A stretch of 64,000 bases of DNA from DASTEQ01 sp040905185 (GCA_040905185.1 JBBDRZ010000003.1:248001-312000); one strand, 5' to 3'; positions 30,917 through 38,849 are shown, counted from the stretch's first letter. Notes: generated from the sequence alone by a model not told the origin. Numbers and translations: made by a program.

Positions 30917-31822
30917 CTACTCGAAGCGGATCGAGTCGATGATCTGCTGAACCTCCTGCGCGGCCTCCGGGCTGGAGAACACGTAGGTCTCACCGTCGAT
31001 CCAGACCAAGGTCCCGTCCACATCGATGATCCAGACGTAGATGGTCGAGCCCAGTTCGGTGGCGTACCGGCCCAACTCATCCGGCGGGGCGCCGTCGTAC
31101 CAGAGGTTGAAGTCCTGTGGAGCGCAGCCGATGTCCTCGGGCACGGTGAGCACAACGTCCTGCGCCGGATACCCACCTATCGTGACCGCCGAAGGCCCAC
31201 TCACGAGTTCCGTGCCCGGCACCGTCGAAACGGCGGCCGCCAACTCCGCCGCTGATGGCCCTGCGGGTGGACTCAATGGCGTGCCCGCGCAGGGGTCGGC
31301 GTAGACGTTGTCGGGAGCCGAGTTACGCCAGAAGATGAACCCCGCACTCTCGGCGCCGTTGCCATCGGGGTCGACATATGTGCCCTTGTCGATGCCGAAA
31401 TCGCCGTTGCTGATCCAGCCCTCTGTCGTCAACTCGATCGAGAGCCGTACTCCCGACAGGGTCAGGGAGTGTCGGCCGACGGAGAGCGGGCCCGCGGAGG
31501 GGAAGGCCAGGGCGACAGTTGGGGCTGCGCTGGGGGCCAGAGACGGCGAATCCGTCTGCGACGGGGCCGGCCCTGGGCTGCTGACATTCGGCGCCACCAG
31601 GAACTGATACCCGATGAGTGCCACGACCACTACGGCCGCGGCCGCGAGGGCGATGCGAGCGGTGCTGCTCATGACAGGTGTCCTCCATAGGCCAATGACG
31701 ACCCTTTGATCGGTACGGTCAATTTCGCGGCGGACCGCGTCATAGACCTGGTCGGGCAAGTCGGTCTCGCCTTCGGCGAGGAAAGCGCGGATGAGCCGAT
31801 CGGTGTTTCGCGGCGCGGTCAT
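30917..31822 (-). CDS. membrane sensor / probable anti-sigma factor, copy 1
   Basis: A 301-residue protein. The cytoplasmic N terminus has RLIRAFLAEGETDLPDQVYD (residues 9-28), shared with copy 2. One helix (about 53-76, ARIALAAAAVVVVALIGYQFL) is followed by a Ser/Pro linker and an outside domain ending EVQQIIDSIRFE. Conserved points in that domain are FIFW, DNVYADPC, GPSAAELAAAVSTVPGTELV and YVWIIDVDG, with two Cys (DPC and IGC) that may pair. It overlaps its ECF sigma gene by 4 bases, the usual layout of sigma/anti-sigma pairs. It has no zinc HxxxCxxC motif. Ligand unknown. Confidence 0.75.
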   Translation of the reverse strand: MTAPRNTDRLIRAFLAEGETDLPDQVYDAVRREIDRTDQRVVIGLWRTPVMSSTARIALAAAAVVVVALIGYQFLVAPNVSSPGPAPSQTDSPSLAPSAAPTVALAFPSAGPLSVGRHSLTLSGVRLSIELTTEGWISNGDFGIDKGTYVDPDGNGAESAGFIFWRNSAPDNVYADPCAGTPLSPPAGPSAAELAAAVSTVPGTELVSGPSAVTIGGYPAQDVVLTVPEDIGCAPQDFNLWYDGAPPDELGRYATELGSTIYVWIIDVDGTLVWIDGETYVFSSPEAAQEVQQIIDSIRFE

Positions 31823-32373
31823 GCCATTCGCTCCTGGGATGCCTCTGGCGTCCGGGCGTCGGCCTCCAGGCTGGCCCGAAGCGCCGTCGTGGCGTGATGC
31901 AAGCGGGACTTGGCGGTCCCGACGGGAATGCCGATGCGAACCGCCACCTCAGAAATCGACAGACCGAGGTAATAGTGGAAGACGAGGACGGCGCGCTGTT
32001 CGACGGTGAGCCTCCGGAAAGCTCGCTCGAGCTGGTCCCGATCGTCCACGGTGAGGTACTCGTCGGGCCCGTGCATGGGCGCGACGGGAAGCAGCCGGAT
32101 GCCCTCGGCCCAGCGCCGGCGCTGCCTGGCCTCGGCATAGCAGGCGTGGGTCAGGATCCGGTGGAGCCACGGCTCGAAGCGATCGGGATCGCGCAGCGCG
32201 CGGAGCTCACGCCAGGCCATGATCAACGAGGCTTGGACCGCGTCCTCCGCCAGATCGGTGTCGCGCAGGATCCGCACCGCGATCGCCATGCATCGGTCGC
32301 CGACCATGCGCGCCAGGGAGTCAAACGCCTCCCGGTCCCCCCGCTTTGCCTGGTCCACCAGCTCTGCCTGCAC
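31819..32373 (-). CDS. ECF sigma factor, copy 1
   Basis: A 184-residue sigma-70 family protein. Region 2 (residues 10-80) has AIAVRILRDTDLAEDAVQAS followed by LIMAWREL, and region 4 (about 115-165) has LTVEQRAVLVFHYYLGLSIS and EVAVRIGIPVGTAKSRLHHA. It has no region 1.1 or 3. It starts at GTG 32373 behind GGAGGGG. It would direct RNA polymerase to a small regulon when the coupled membrane sensor releases it. Confidence 0.9.
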   Translation of the reverse strand: MQAELVDQAKRGDREAFDSLARMVGDRCMAIAVRILRDTDLAEDAVQASLIMAWRELRALRDPDRFEPWLHRILTHACYAEARQRRRWAEGIRLLPVAPMHGPDEYLTVDDRDQLERAFRRLTVEQRAVLVFHYYLGLSISEVAVRIGIPVGTAKSRLHHATTALRASLEADARTPEASQERMA

Positions 32374-32404
32374 CCACCCCTCCGAACTCGAGGCAATCGG
32401 CCCA

Positions 32405-32416
32405 GTCTGGACCGAT
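32405..32416 (-). promoter_or_regulatory. motif shared by both ECF upstream regions (copy 1)
   Basis: The minus strand reads ATCGGTCCAGAC, 32 bases before the start codon. The same sequence with one change, ATCGGTCCGGAC, precedes the second ECF gene (34034-34045). It may be a self-recognised promoter element. Confidence 0.3.
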
Positions 32417-32466
32417 CACATGGGAGAGTCCGCGGCGCAGCCTATCTGTTCAATCACGGCAGTGAA

Positions 32467-32500
32467 GACGCCGGCGGGGCCAATGGGCCCGACCGGCGTC
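32467..32500. terminator. strong stem-loop between ECF cassettes
   Basis: GACGCCGG and CCGGCGTC are exact inverted arms; the inner sequence also pairs partly (GGGCC/GGCCC). It would separate the first cassette from the second. Confidence 0.55.
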
Positions 32501-32517
32501 ACATCGGGGGAACCTAG

Positions 32518-32537
32518 GGGGCTGGGTGCGCAGCCCC
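32518..32537 (-). terminator. stem-loop after sensor copy 2
   Basis: GGGGCTG and CAGCCCC pair around GGTGCG, 23 bases past the stop codon of the second sensor gene. Confidence 0.5.
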
Positions 32538-32559
32538 ACCAGCACGGGAGCCTATTGAG

Positions 32560-33435
32560 CTACTCGAACCGGATCGAGTCGACGATCTCCTGGAGTTGCT
32601 GCTGCACTTCAGTGGCGCCCGCCGCGGATTCGCCGTCGATCCAGACGGTCGCGCCCCCGACGTCGATGATCCAGACCTGGAGCGTGTCACCCAGGTTGTC
32701 GGGGTATCGACCGCCGTTCTGTTCGTCCCACCAGAGGGACATGCCGTCGGGGCCGGCGCCGCACGCCACATCTTCGCGGACGGTGATGACGACGTGCTTG
32801 GCAGGTTGCCCATCAATGGTCATGTCGGTCGGTCCGCTGACGAGGTCGGTGCCGGGCAGCGTGGACACCGCCGCGGCCAGATCCGCAATCGACGGACCGG
32901 CCGGCGGTGCCTGGACGTGGGCGCACGGATCGGCATACACCCCGTCGGGGGCGTTGTCCCAAAAGATGAACGCCGGCGAGCCCGCGCCTCGGTAGATGCG
33001 GAAGCCGAGATGGCTGACCCAGCCCTCGGCCGGGAAGTCGATCGAGAACGAGACTCCCGACTTGGTCATGGAGAGGGTCCCGTCGCGGGGGCCAGCCGGG
33101 GGGAAGTCCGCGGCGCCCGCTTGACTGGGGAGCGGAGTCGCCGCCGGGGTCGGTGACGCGCCAGGAGATGGCACGACCACTGGGCCGCCGACATTCGGGG
33201 CGACGAGTAGTTGGTAACCGATGAGCGCCACGACCACCACGGCGGCAGCCGCGGCGATGAGGCGAACGGTGTTGTTCATGATCGGGAACCTCCGCGCCAG
33301 CCATGACGGCCGGCGCTGTGGGGTGGCCGAAAGCTGGTCGAGCACGGTGTCCAGGACGTGGTCCGGGAGGACCGTGACGCCCTCTTCCAGCCACAGGCGG
33401 ACGATGCGGGTCGCGTCCAGATCGGTTCGGCTCAT
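32560..33435 (-). CDS. membrane sensor / probable anti-sigma factor, copy 2
   Basis: A 291-residue paralogue of the 30917-31822 product. The N terminus RIVRLWLEEGVTVLPDHVLD matches copy 1 in the LxEGxTxLPDxV pattern. A helix (about 53-75, VRLIAAAAAVVVVALIGYQL) leads outside. The domain has AFIFWDNAPDGVYADPC, PPAGPSIADLAAAVSTLPGT, VITVREDVACG, VWIIDVGGATVWIDGES and EIVDSIRFE. The two Cys of copy 1 are kept. It overlaps the second ECF gene by 4 bases. Identity with copy 1 is highest in the sensor domain, so recent duplication of the pair is likely. Confidence 0.75.
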   Translation of the reverse strand: MSRTDLDATRIVRLWLEEGVTVLPDHVLDTVLDQLSATPQRRPSWLARRFPIMNNTVRLIAAAAAVVVVALIGYQLLVAPNVGGPVVVPSPGASPTPAATPLPSQAGAADFPPAGPRDGTLSMTKSGVSFSIDFPAEGWVSHLGFRIYRGAGSPAFIFWDNAPDGVYADPCAHVQAPPAGPSIADLAAAVSTLPGTDLVSGPTDMTIDGQPAKHVVITVREDVACGAGPDGMSLWWDEQNGGRYPDNLGDTLQVWIIDVGGATVWIDGESAAGATEVQQQLQEIVDSIRFE

Positions 33436-33977
33436 CGCGCTACCTCCCGGGACGCAGGGCGCGCGTCGGCGTCAAGCGCCGCGCGGAGCCCTCGCATCGC
33501 GTAATGCAATCGAGATCGGGCCGTTCCCATCGGTATGCCGAGAGCTTCGGCCACCTCGGGGAGCGGCATGTCCAGGTAGTGGTGCAACACCACTACCGCT
33601 CGGTGATCAACGGACAGACGCCGAAAGGCGCGTTCCAGCTGGTCGCGGTCGGCGACGGAGGCGGAAGCGTCCGACATCGGCTCATCGGCATCGACGAGTC
33701 GAAGTCCAGGCGTCCAGTGTTGGGTTCGACGGGCCTCGGCGTAGCAGGCGCGCACGAGGAGCCGGTATGACCAGGCCTCAAAGCGGGCCGGGTCGCGCAG
33801 CTGCGGAAGGTCTCGCCAGATGCTCAGCAGCGCCTGCTGCGTCGCATCCTCGGCGAGGTCGAGGTCGCGAAGGATCCGATGCGCAACCGCGTGGAGCCGA
33901 TTCCCGACGGCTACGGCGAGGCTCGCGAAGGCCTCTTCGTCACCGCGCTGTGCCTGCACCACGAGGTCCGTATCCAT
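33432..33977 (-). CDS. ECF sigma factor, copy 2
   Basis: A 181-residue sigma factor similar in plan to copy 1. It has region 2 AVAHRILRDLDLAEDATQQA with LLSIWRDLPQLRDP, then RLSVDHRAVVVLHHYLDMPL and EVAEALGIPMGTARSRLHYA in region 4. The start ATG 33975-33977 is behind GATGAGGG. With its sensor it forms the second of two cassettes in tandem. Region 4 recognition helices of the two sigmas differ (GIPVGTAKSRLHH versus GIPMGTARSRLHY) only slightly, so overlapping promoters are possible. Confidence 0.9.
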   Translation of the reverse strand: MDTDLVVQAQRGDEEAFASLAVAVGNRLHAVAHRILRDLDLAEDATQQALLSIWRDLPQLRDPARFEAWSYRLLVRACYAEARRTQHWTPGLRLVDADEPMSDASASVADRDQLERAFRRLSVDHRAVVVLHHYLDMPLPEVAEALGIPMGTARSRLHYAMRGLRAALDADARPASREVAR

Positions 33978-34033
33978 CCCTCATCCGCATCGTGCACCGG
34001 ATGAGTCCGGCGCATTCACGACGTATGGGCGGG

Positions 34034-34045
34034 GTCCGGACCGAT
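34034..34045 (-). promoter_or_regulatory. motif shared by both ECF upstream regions (copy 2)
   Basis: The minus strand reads ATCGGTCCGGAC, 57 bases before the second ECF start codon; its core GGTCCGGACC is a palindrome. Confidence 0.3.
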
Positions 34046-34104
34046 GCGACTCAAATTTCGTGGGCGATCTTGATAATGGTGGCCCCGCAGGAGTGTGACG
34101 AGCG

Positions 34105-34619
34105 ATGGAGGCCTGGCAGGCGATCAATTCGGTTCGGGTGGTACGCCAGTTCACCGACCAGCCGCTGGCGGACGAGCACCTCGATCGGATCCTGAAGGCC
34201 GGACGACGCGCGGGCAGCTCGAAGAACGAGCAGCGCTGGGCGTTCATCGTGGTCCCCGACCGCGGGCTCCTGGGTGACCTGTCCAAGGTGGGCCGATACG
34301 CGGGCCACCTCGCCGGCGCGGCGGTCGCCGTCGCGCTGGTGACGCCTGATGCGAAGGGCCGCGCAACTCGGTCATGTGGGACCTCGGCCGCGCGGCGCAG
34401 AACATGGTGCTGACGGCGTGGGACCTCGGAGTTGGCAGTGTGCCGGCCACTGTCTACGACCACGACCTGGCGGGGCGGCTGCTCAAGCTCCCGGCCGACC
34501 AGCGCTGCGACTTCCTCCTCTCGTTCGGCTATCCGGCCGACCCGAAGAAGCTCACCGCCCCGAACAAACCCGGTGGCCGGCTGGCTCTAGACGACCTCGT
34601 CCACGAGGACCGCTGGTAG
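34105..34619 (+). pseudogene. nitroreductase, frameshifted
   Basis: The first frame (ATG 34105) gives RVVRQFTDQPLADEHLDRIL and GSSKNEQRWAFIVVPDRG, the FMN-binding start of a nitroreductase. It continues to about VTPDAKG, then drifts into non-family residues. The second half resumes in another frame from about 34360: NSVMWDLGRAAQNMVLTAWD, VGSVPATVYDHD and LLSFGYPADPKKL, ending at 34619. One base has been lost or gained near 34345-34365, in GAAGGGCCGCGCAAC. Whether this is a real mutation or a sequence error is open. An intact protein would have about 170 residues and reduce nitro compounds or act on flavins. Confidence 0.8.
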
Positions 34620-34633
34620 GCGGCCAAGCCCCT

Positions 34634-35392
34634 TCAAGGAGACGGGTTCAGTCGAATCGAGTCCAGGATCTGCTGAAGTTCGGCTTGAACGGCGGGGTCA
34701 GGCTTCTCCGGTTCGATGGTGACAATCACGATCCGGACACCATCTACATCAACCACGTTCACAAGACGCGAATCGCCGGGCTCGAGATCCGTGGAGTCAT
34801 CGCCGGCGCTCCACGCAAGGGCTTGCGGACAGTCGACCCCTGAATCGAGCGCGGTCAGCTCGATGTACGTTCCTCGAAAGGCGCCGACAGTAACGTCGAC
34901 CGGAGGGGTCGCCTGGAATGCCGGCAGATTCGACAGCGCGCTGACGAGGTCATCCACCGTGGGGCCGATCGGAGGCTGGAGCTCTCCTGCAGCCGCATCG
35001 CAGGGATCGACATAGACGTTATCGACATTCCAGAAGGCGAACCCCCAGGTGATTTCTGGCGGCGTGTACCAGAGCACAACTGCGGCATCAGGACTCGATT
35101 TCCCCACGTGCCAGCCGGGTTCATCTCCGTCGGGTATGTCGAACAGGATCGGTACGGGGAATTGCTCGAGAACGTAGGTTCCGGGGCCCATGATCGCCGT
35201 CCCACCCAGATCCACGAGCGGGCGGACGCGAGCTCCAGGTGATGGGCTCGGGACGGAATCCGATGTGGCGATCGGTGTCGCAGACGCATCGCCCGTGCCG
35301 GTGTCGCCCGTACAGCCGGCCACCACGATCGCGACCACGATCGCGACGCTAGCCGCTGCGGTCCATGGGCCGGCTCGCTTGATCGTCGTCAT
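34634..35392 (-). CDS. lipoprotein with the ECF-sensor domain, no sigma partner
   Basis: A 252-residue exported protein. A signal sequence ends in VAIVVAGCTGD (lipobox Cys near 27). The rest aligns with the outside domains of the two sensor proteins: FAFWNVDNVYVDPCDAA, PPIGPTVDDLVSALSNLP, VDCPQALAW, VVDVDGVRIVIV and LQQILDSIRL. Both Cys (DPC and DC) are kept. It has no cytoplasmic tail, so it cannot hold a sigma factor. The start ATG overlaps the mog stop (ATGA) behind AAAGGA, so it belongs to the MoCo operon. Confidence 0.7.
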   Translation of the reverse strand: MTTIKRAGPWTAAASVAIVVAIVVAGCTGDTGTGDASATPIATSDSVPSPSPGARVRPLVDLGGTAIMGPGTYVLEQFPVPILFDIPDGDEPGWHVGKSSPDAAVVLWYTPPEITWGFAFWNVDNVYVDPCDAAAGELQPPIGPTVDDLVSALSNLPAFQATPPVDVTVGAFRGTYIELTALDSGVDCPQALAWSAGDDSTDLEPGDSRLVNVVDVDGVRIVIVTIEPEKPDPAVQAELQQILDSIRLNPSP

Positions 35393-35919
35393 GATCGATG
35401 TCCTTTCATCGCCTGCCTCGGCGCCGCATGGTGACCGGAGCCGATGAGTTGATCGACGGCATGCTGCAGTACCGGAAGCACGGCGTCCAGGGATTCGGTG
35501 GCGCCCGTGGGTGATCCGGGAAGGTTGACGATCAGCGTCGTCCTCCGGGCCGCGACCACGCCGCGGGACAGGGCAGCCAGCGGCGTCGAGGCCACCCCGC
35601 TGCTGCGCATGAGCTCGGCCAGGCCAGGAACGGTGAAATCCGCCACCCGGGCCGTCGCCTCCGGCGTCCGGTCGGTGGGCGTCAACCCGGTGCCGCCGGT
35701 GGTCACGATGAGCCGATGACCTGCCGAGACCAGCTCCACCAGCAGGTTGGCGAGGCTCGTCTCGTTGTCGGGGACGACGATCGGATCCGAAGAGGTATTC
35801 CAGTCCGCGGCCAGAAGCCTGGCCACCAGCTGGGGGCCTACCGTGTCGGGTCGTGTTCCCTTCGCGGCGCGGGTGGATACAACCACGACCACCGCCTCGG
35901 GGACTGGCTCGTCAGTCAT
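35389..35919 (-). CDS. mog: MogA/MoaB molybdopterin adenylyltransferase-type protein
   Basis: A 176-residue protein of the MoCF family. ATG 35917-35919 begins MTDEPVPEAVVVVVSTRAAK. IVTTGGTGLTPTDRTPEATA (MPT-binding TGGTG), MRSSGVASTPLAALSRGVVA and LPGSPTGATESLDAVLPVL (PGSP) are the family motifs. It adenylates molybdopterin before Mo insertion by MoeA. It overlaps moaC by 4 bases. A long in-frame extension over moaC is a shadow. Confidence 0.9.
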   Translation of the reverse strand: MTDEPVPEAVVVVVSTRAAKGTRPDTVGPQLVARLLAADWNTSSDPIVVPDNETSLANLLVELVSAGHRLIVTTGGTGLTPTDRTPEATARVADFTVPGLAELMRSSGVASTPLAALSRGVVAARRTTLIVNLPGSPTGATESLDAVLPVLQHAVDQLIGSGHHAAPRQAMKGHRS

Positions 35920-36392
35920 GGGTCGACTCGAAAGTCGCCGCTGCGACCGCCGGACTTCTCGAGAAGCCGCACGCGTTCGATGACGCTGTCGCGCTGGAGC
36001 GCCTTGGCCATGTCGTAGGCGGTCAGTGCGGCAACGGCGGCCGCGGTCAGAGCCTCCATCTCCACCCCGGTGCGCGCCGTGGCCCGCACCTCGGCCCGAA
36101 ACGTGAGCGTCCCCGCCTTGCGGTCTGCCGTGGGCTCGACCTCCACCAGGTCGAGCGGGATGGGATGGGCCAACGGGATGAGCTCCGCCGCCCGCTTGGC
36201 GGCGCCGACGCCCGCCAGCCGCGCCACGACCATGACGTCGCCCTTCGGCCCGCCGGCGTCGAGGAGCGAGGCCAGGACTTCGGGACGCATGCGCAGCGAT
36301 GCCTCGGCCACGGCCCGGCGGGCCGTGATCGGCTTGTCGCCAACGTCCACCATGCGTGGCGCGCCCTCGGCATCCAGGTGGGTTGGCTTCAT
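35916..36392 (-). CDS. moaC: cyclic pyranopterin monophosphate synthase
   Basis: A 158-residue MoaC. MVDVGDKPITARRAVAEASL is the standard N-terminal block, and AKRAAELIPLAHPIPLDLVE and ATARTGVEMEALTAAAVAAL carry the catalytic Lys and surrounding residues. MoaC converts the MoaA product into cPMP in the first step of molybdenum cofactor synthesis. It overlaps moeA and mog by 4 bases each. moaA is not in view. Confidence 0.95.
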   Translation of the reverse strand: MKPTHLDAEGAPRMVDVGDKPITARRAVAEASLRMRPEVLASLLDAGGPKGDVMVVARLAGVGAAKRAAELIPLAHPIPLDLVEVEPTADRKAGTLTFRAEVRATARTGVEMEALTAAAVAALTAYDMAKALQRDSVIERVRLLEKSGGRSGDFRVDP

Positions 36393-37597
36393 CGGTCCTC
36401 CGTGGTGTCCGGCTCGCCCAGCAGGATCGTCTCGTACAGTTGGCCGGCTCGTCCAGCGGTCTCGCCCGCGGGAACCAGCAGCAGGCCGTTGGCGGCAGCC
36501 AGTGCGCGCAGTTGCGACGACAGCTGACCCCCGGCTGGGCGGGCAGCCCAGCCGGCATCGGTCTGGCGCACACGGACGCGCAGGTAGGCCGCTCGCTCCG
36601 GATCCTTGCGCAGGTCCTCGTCCAGGAGCGCCATAACGTAGAGGCGACCGTCCCCGGCCAGGCCCAGCACGGCTCGAATGAGTGGTCGGACCAGGAGCTC
36701 CGTGACGACCAGCGCGCTGACTGGATTCCCCGGAAGGCCGATCACCGTGCGCCCATTCACGACTCCCACGGCCACCGGCTTGCCGGGCTGCATGGCGATC
36801 CGCCAGAAGTCGAGCCTGCCAAGGCGCTCGATCGCGTCGCGGATGTGGTCGTGGCGGCCCACGCTGACCCCGCCCGAAGTGAGCACCACGTCGGCTTCCG
36901 CGGCCGCTTCGGTCAGGGCCTGGGCCACCGCCTCAGGATCGTCACCGACATGGCCGCGCAGGATTGGCTCGCCGCCGGCGTCAGTGACCGCGGCAGCGAG
37001 TGACGGCGCATTGGCGTCGTAGATCTGGCCAGGCTCGAGCGCATGGCCGGGCGTGATCAGCTCCTCGCCGCTCGAGAGGATGGCAACCCGGGGTCGGGCG
37101 CGAACCAAGACCTCGGCCACGCCCAACGAAGCGAGGACCCCGATTCCCGCCGGAGTGAGCGGATTCGGCAGCTGAACCGCCTCGCCGGCGCGCGTGTCAT
37201 GGCCGGCGGCGCGGACGTCGGAGCCAGCCGGCATCGGCTCGGTGACCTCGATGACCCCGTCGGTCTCTGCGGCCCGCTCGAGCGGGACAACCGTGTCCGC
37301 GCCCGGCGGAAGTGGAGCACCCGTCGAGATGCGAATTGCGGCCCCCGGCTGGACGGATGGCCATTCTCGGGCTCCGGCCACGACTTCCCCAGTCACGGGC
37401 AGGCGGCCTGGCAGGTCGGCGGCGCGCACCGCGAACCCGTCCATGGCCGCGTTCGAGAACGGCGGGACGTCGATGGGCGCCTGGATGACCGCGACAGCAA
37501 GGGCGCGTCCCAGCGCGTCGGCCAGCGGAACTGTTTCGACCCGCGGCTCGGGCGCCATGCCCAGCAGCCGCTCGCGGGCCTCCTCGACGCTCAGCAC
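36389..37597 (-). CDS. moeA: MoeA molybdopterin molybdenumtransferase
   Basis: A 402-residue enzyme if the GTG at 37595-37597 is used (VLSVEEARERLL, the family norm); an earlier ATG-type start at 37633 would overlap the DUF1461 gene more. VPPFSNAAMDGFAVRAADLP, RISTGAPLPPGADTVVPLE, ILSSGEELITPGHALEPGQI, LTSGGVSVGRHDHIRDAI and IGLPGNPVSALVVTELLV are the MoeA blocks. It inserts molybdate into adenylated molybdopterin. C-terminal LRVRVRQTDAGW...NGLLLVPAG forms domain IV. Confidence 0.95.
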   Translation of the reverse strand: MLSVEEARERLLGMAPEPRVETVPLADALGRALAVAVIQAPIDVPPFSNAAMDGFAVRAADLPGRLPVTGEVVAGAREWPSVQPGAAIRISTGAPLPPGADTVVPLERAAETDGVIEVTEPMPAGSDVRAAGHDTRAGEAVQLPNPLTPAGIGVLASLGVAEVLVRARPRVAILSSGEELITPGHALEPGQIYDANAPSLAAAVTDAGGEPILRGHVGDDPEAVAQALTEAAAEADVVLTSGGVSVGRHDHIRDAIERLGRLDFWRIAMQPGKPVAVGVVNGRTVIGLPGNPVSALVVTELLVRPLIRAVLGLAGDGRLYVMALLDEDLRKDPERAAYLRVRVRQTDAGWAARPAGGQLSSQLRALAAANGLLLVPAGETAGRAGQLYETILLGEPDTTEDR

Positions 37598-38250
37598 GTG
37601 GTTCGGGAGTCGTCCTCGCGGATCCGGCGCCAACCTGCGTAGGACAGAGTCGCGGCGGAGGCCAAGATCAGCGCCCCCGCCACCATGGCCGCATCGAACC
37701 AGAACTCCGGCGGGTAGAGCTGGATCAGTGAAGAGTCGGCGGGGAAGGTCCAGGTGCCCGGCGGAAAGAGCAGCTCATGGAAGATCGTGAACGCGCTGTC
37801 CCACGCCAGGACCGCGAAGGCACCGATCGCCAGGGTCGCGGCGCCCACGCCGCCCGCCCCGTAGATCAGCATCCGCCCCAGGCGGCGCGCCTCGGTCATG
37901 AGCAGCCGGCCGCCCCAGGCCGCAAACGCGACGGCCACCAGGTCCAGGATGACCAGGATCCGCACCAGGCGGCTGACGTCGTCCATGTGCGAGCGCTCTG
38001 ACGCATCCAGGACCGCCTGGCCGTTCGCGAACGCGACGCCGAACTCGCCGCCCGAGATGATGTCCCACACGATTTCGCCGTTGATGCGGTCCAGCTCGTC
38101 CTGGGACCGCTGAATCTTGTCAGCCACATCGTGGCGGTCCTGCAGCCAACCGATGAACAGCGGGTTGATGAGGGCCAGTGGACCGGTCAGCGCGGTCAGC
38201 ACGCCCACCCAGAAGGCGAAGAGGAACGCGACGCGAGGTGGAGCGGGCAC
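37591..38250 (-). CDS. DUF1461 / TIGR01906-type integral membrane protein
   Basis: A 219-residue protein with four to five helices. The second half has TIFHELLFPPGTWTFPADSS followed by LIQLYPPEFWFDAA, the 'FHxxxFxxxxWxxxxxxxLxxxxPxxF' signature of TIGR01906. A cytoplasmic or external helical stretch (DVADKIQRSQDELDRINGEI) lies after helix 1. Function unknown; some members are involved in lipoprotein lipid modification (Lit family). GTG start; it overlaps moeA by 7 bases. Confidence 0.75.
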   Translation of the reverse strand: MPAPPRVAFLFAFWVGVLTALTGPLALINPLFIGWLQDRHDVADKIQRSQDELDRINGEIVWDIISGGEFGVAFANGQAVLDASERSHMDDVSRLVRILVILDLVAVAFAAWGGRLLMTEARRLGRMLIYGAGGVGAATLAIGAFAVLAWDSAFTIFHELLFPPGTWTFPADSSLIQLYPPEFWFDAAMVAGALILASAATLSYAGWRRIREDDSRTTC

Positions 38251-38297
38251 GGCGGCTCAGCTGGTCGCGGCCCGGAGAGTGGTGTCCGGAGCAGTGG

Positions 38298-38663
38298 TCA
38301 GTCGACGCCCATCGCTCCCAGCGCGTAATTGAGCGCCATCCCGACGATGGAGATCACGATGGCACCCAGGATCGCGTCCAGCAGCCCGGCAATCGTGAAG
38401 GTCAGACCGATCTGGGCGGCCAGCCAACTGGTCAGGTACAGCATGGCCGCGTTGATGACGAGCAAGAACAGGCCCAGCGTGATGATGGTGATCGGGAAGG
38501 TGAAGATCTTAAGAACCGGCTTCACGATGGCGTTGACCACGCCGAAGATGAGCGCCAGGACCAGCCACTGGATCAGGTCGCCCGAGAACTCCAGGCCGTC
38601 GAGCACCTGCACGGCCGCCCACAGGGCCGCGGCATTTACCAGGACCGCAATCAGGAAACCCAT
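38298..38663 (-). CDS. holin-IV-type small membrane protein
   Basis: A 121-residue four-helix protein with NAIVKPVLKIFTFPITIITL and GLFLLVINAAMLYLTSWLAA. This matches the 'phage holin family IV' (PF04020), a name given by similarity only, as members are widespread chromosomal membrane proteins of unknown role. ATG follows GGAGGTAGGG. There are no phage genes nearby. Confidence 0.85.
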   Translation of the reverse strand: MGFLIAVLVNAAALWAAVQVLDGLEFSGDLIQWLVLALIFGVVNAIVKPVLKIFTFPITIITLGLFLLVINAAMLYLTSWLAAQIGLTFTIAGLLDAILGAIVISIVGMALNYALGAMGVD

Positions 38664-38714
38664 GCCCTACCTCCGATGTCAGCCGTGGCTGTGGATCAGT
38701 GCTCAGTTTGATGG

Positions 38715-38788
38715 TCGGGGCGACTGGATTCGAACCAGCGACCTCCTGAACCCCATTCAGGTGCGCTACCAGGCTGCGCTACGCCCCG
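38715..38788 (-). tRNA. tRNA-Pro (anticodon GGG)
   Basis: Acceptor arms CGGGGCG/CGCCCCG, D arm GCGC/GCGC, anticodon arm CCTGA/TCAGG with loop ATGGGGT (anticodon GGG), and T arm GCTGG-TTCGAAT-CCAGT form a complete cloverleaf. It starts with C1, as bacterial tRNA-Pro does, and has A73. Confidence 0.95.
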
Positions 38789-38849
38789 ACGTTGATGGAG
38801 AGGGCATGGTCCCAGAAGATGGGCATGGCCCGCAAGGCGCCGCCGTGCG

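Noticed and set aside
38298..38663. Evidence of a prophage from the 'holin' name
   Set aside because: The family is common in chromosomes and no other phage gene, att site or integrase is near.
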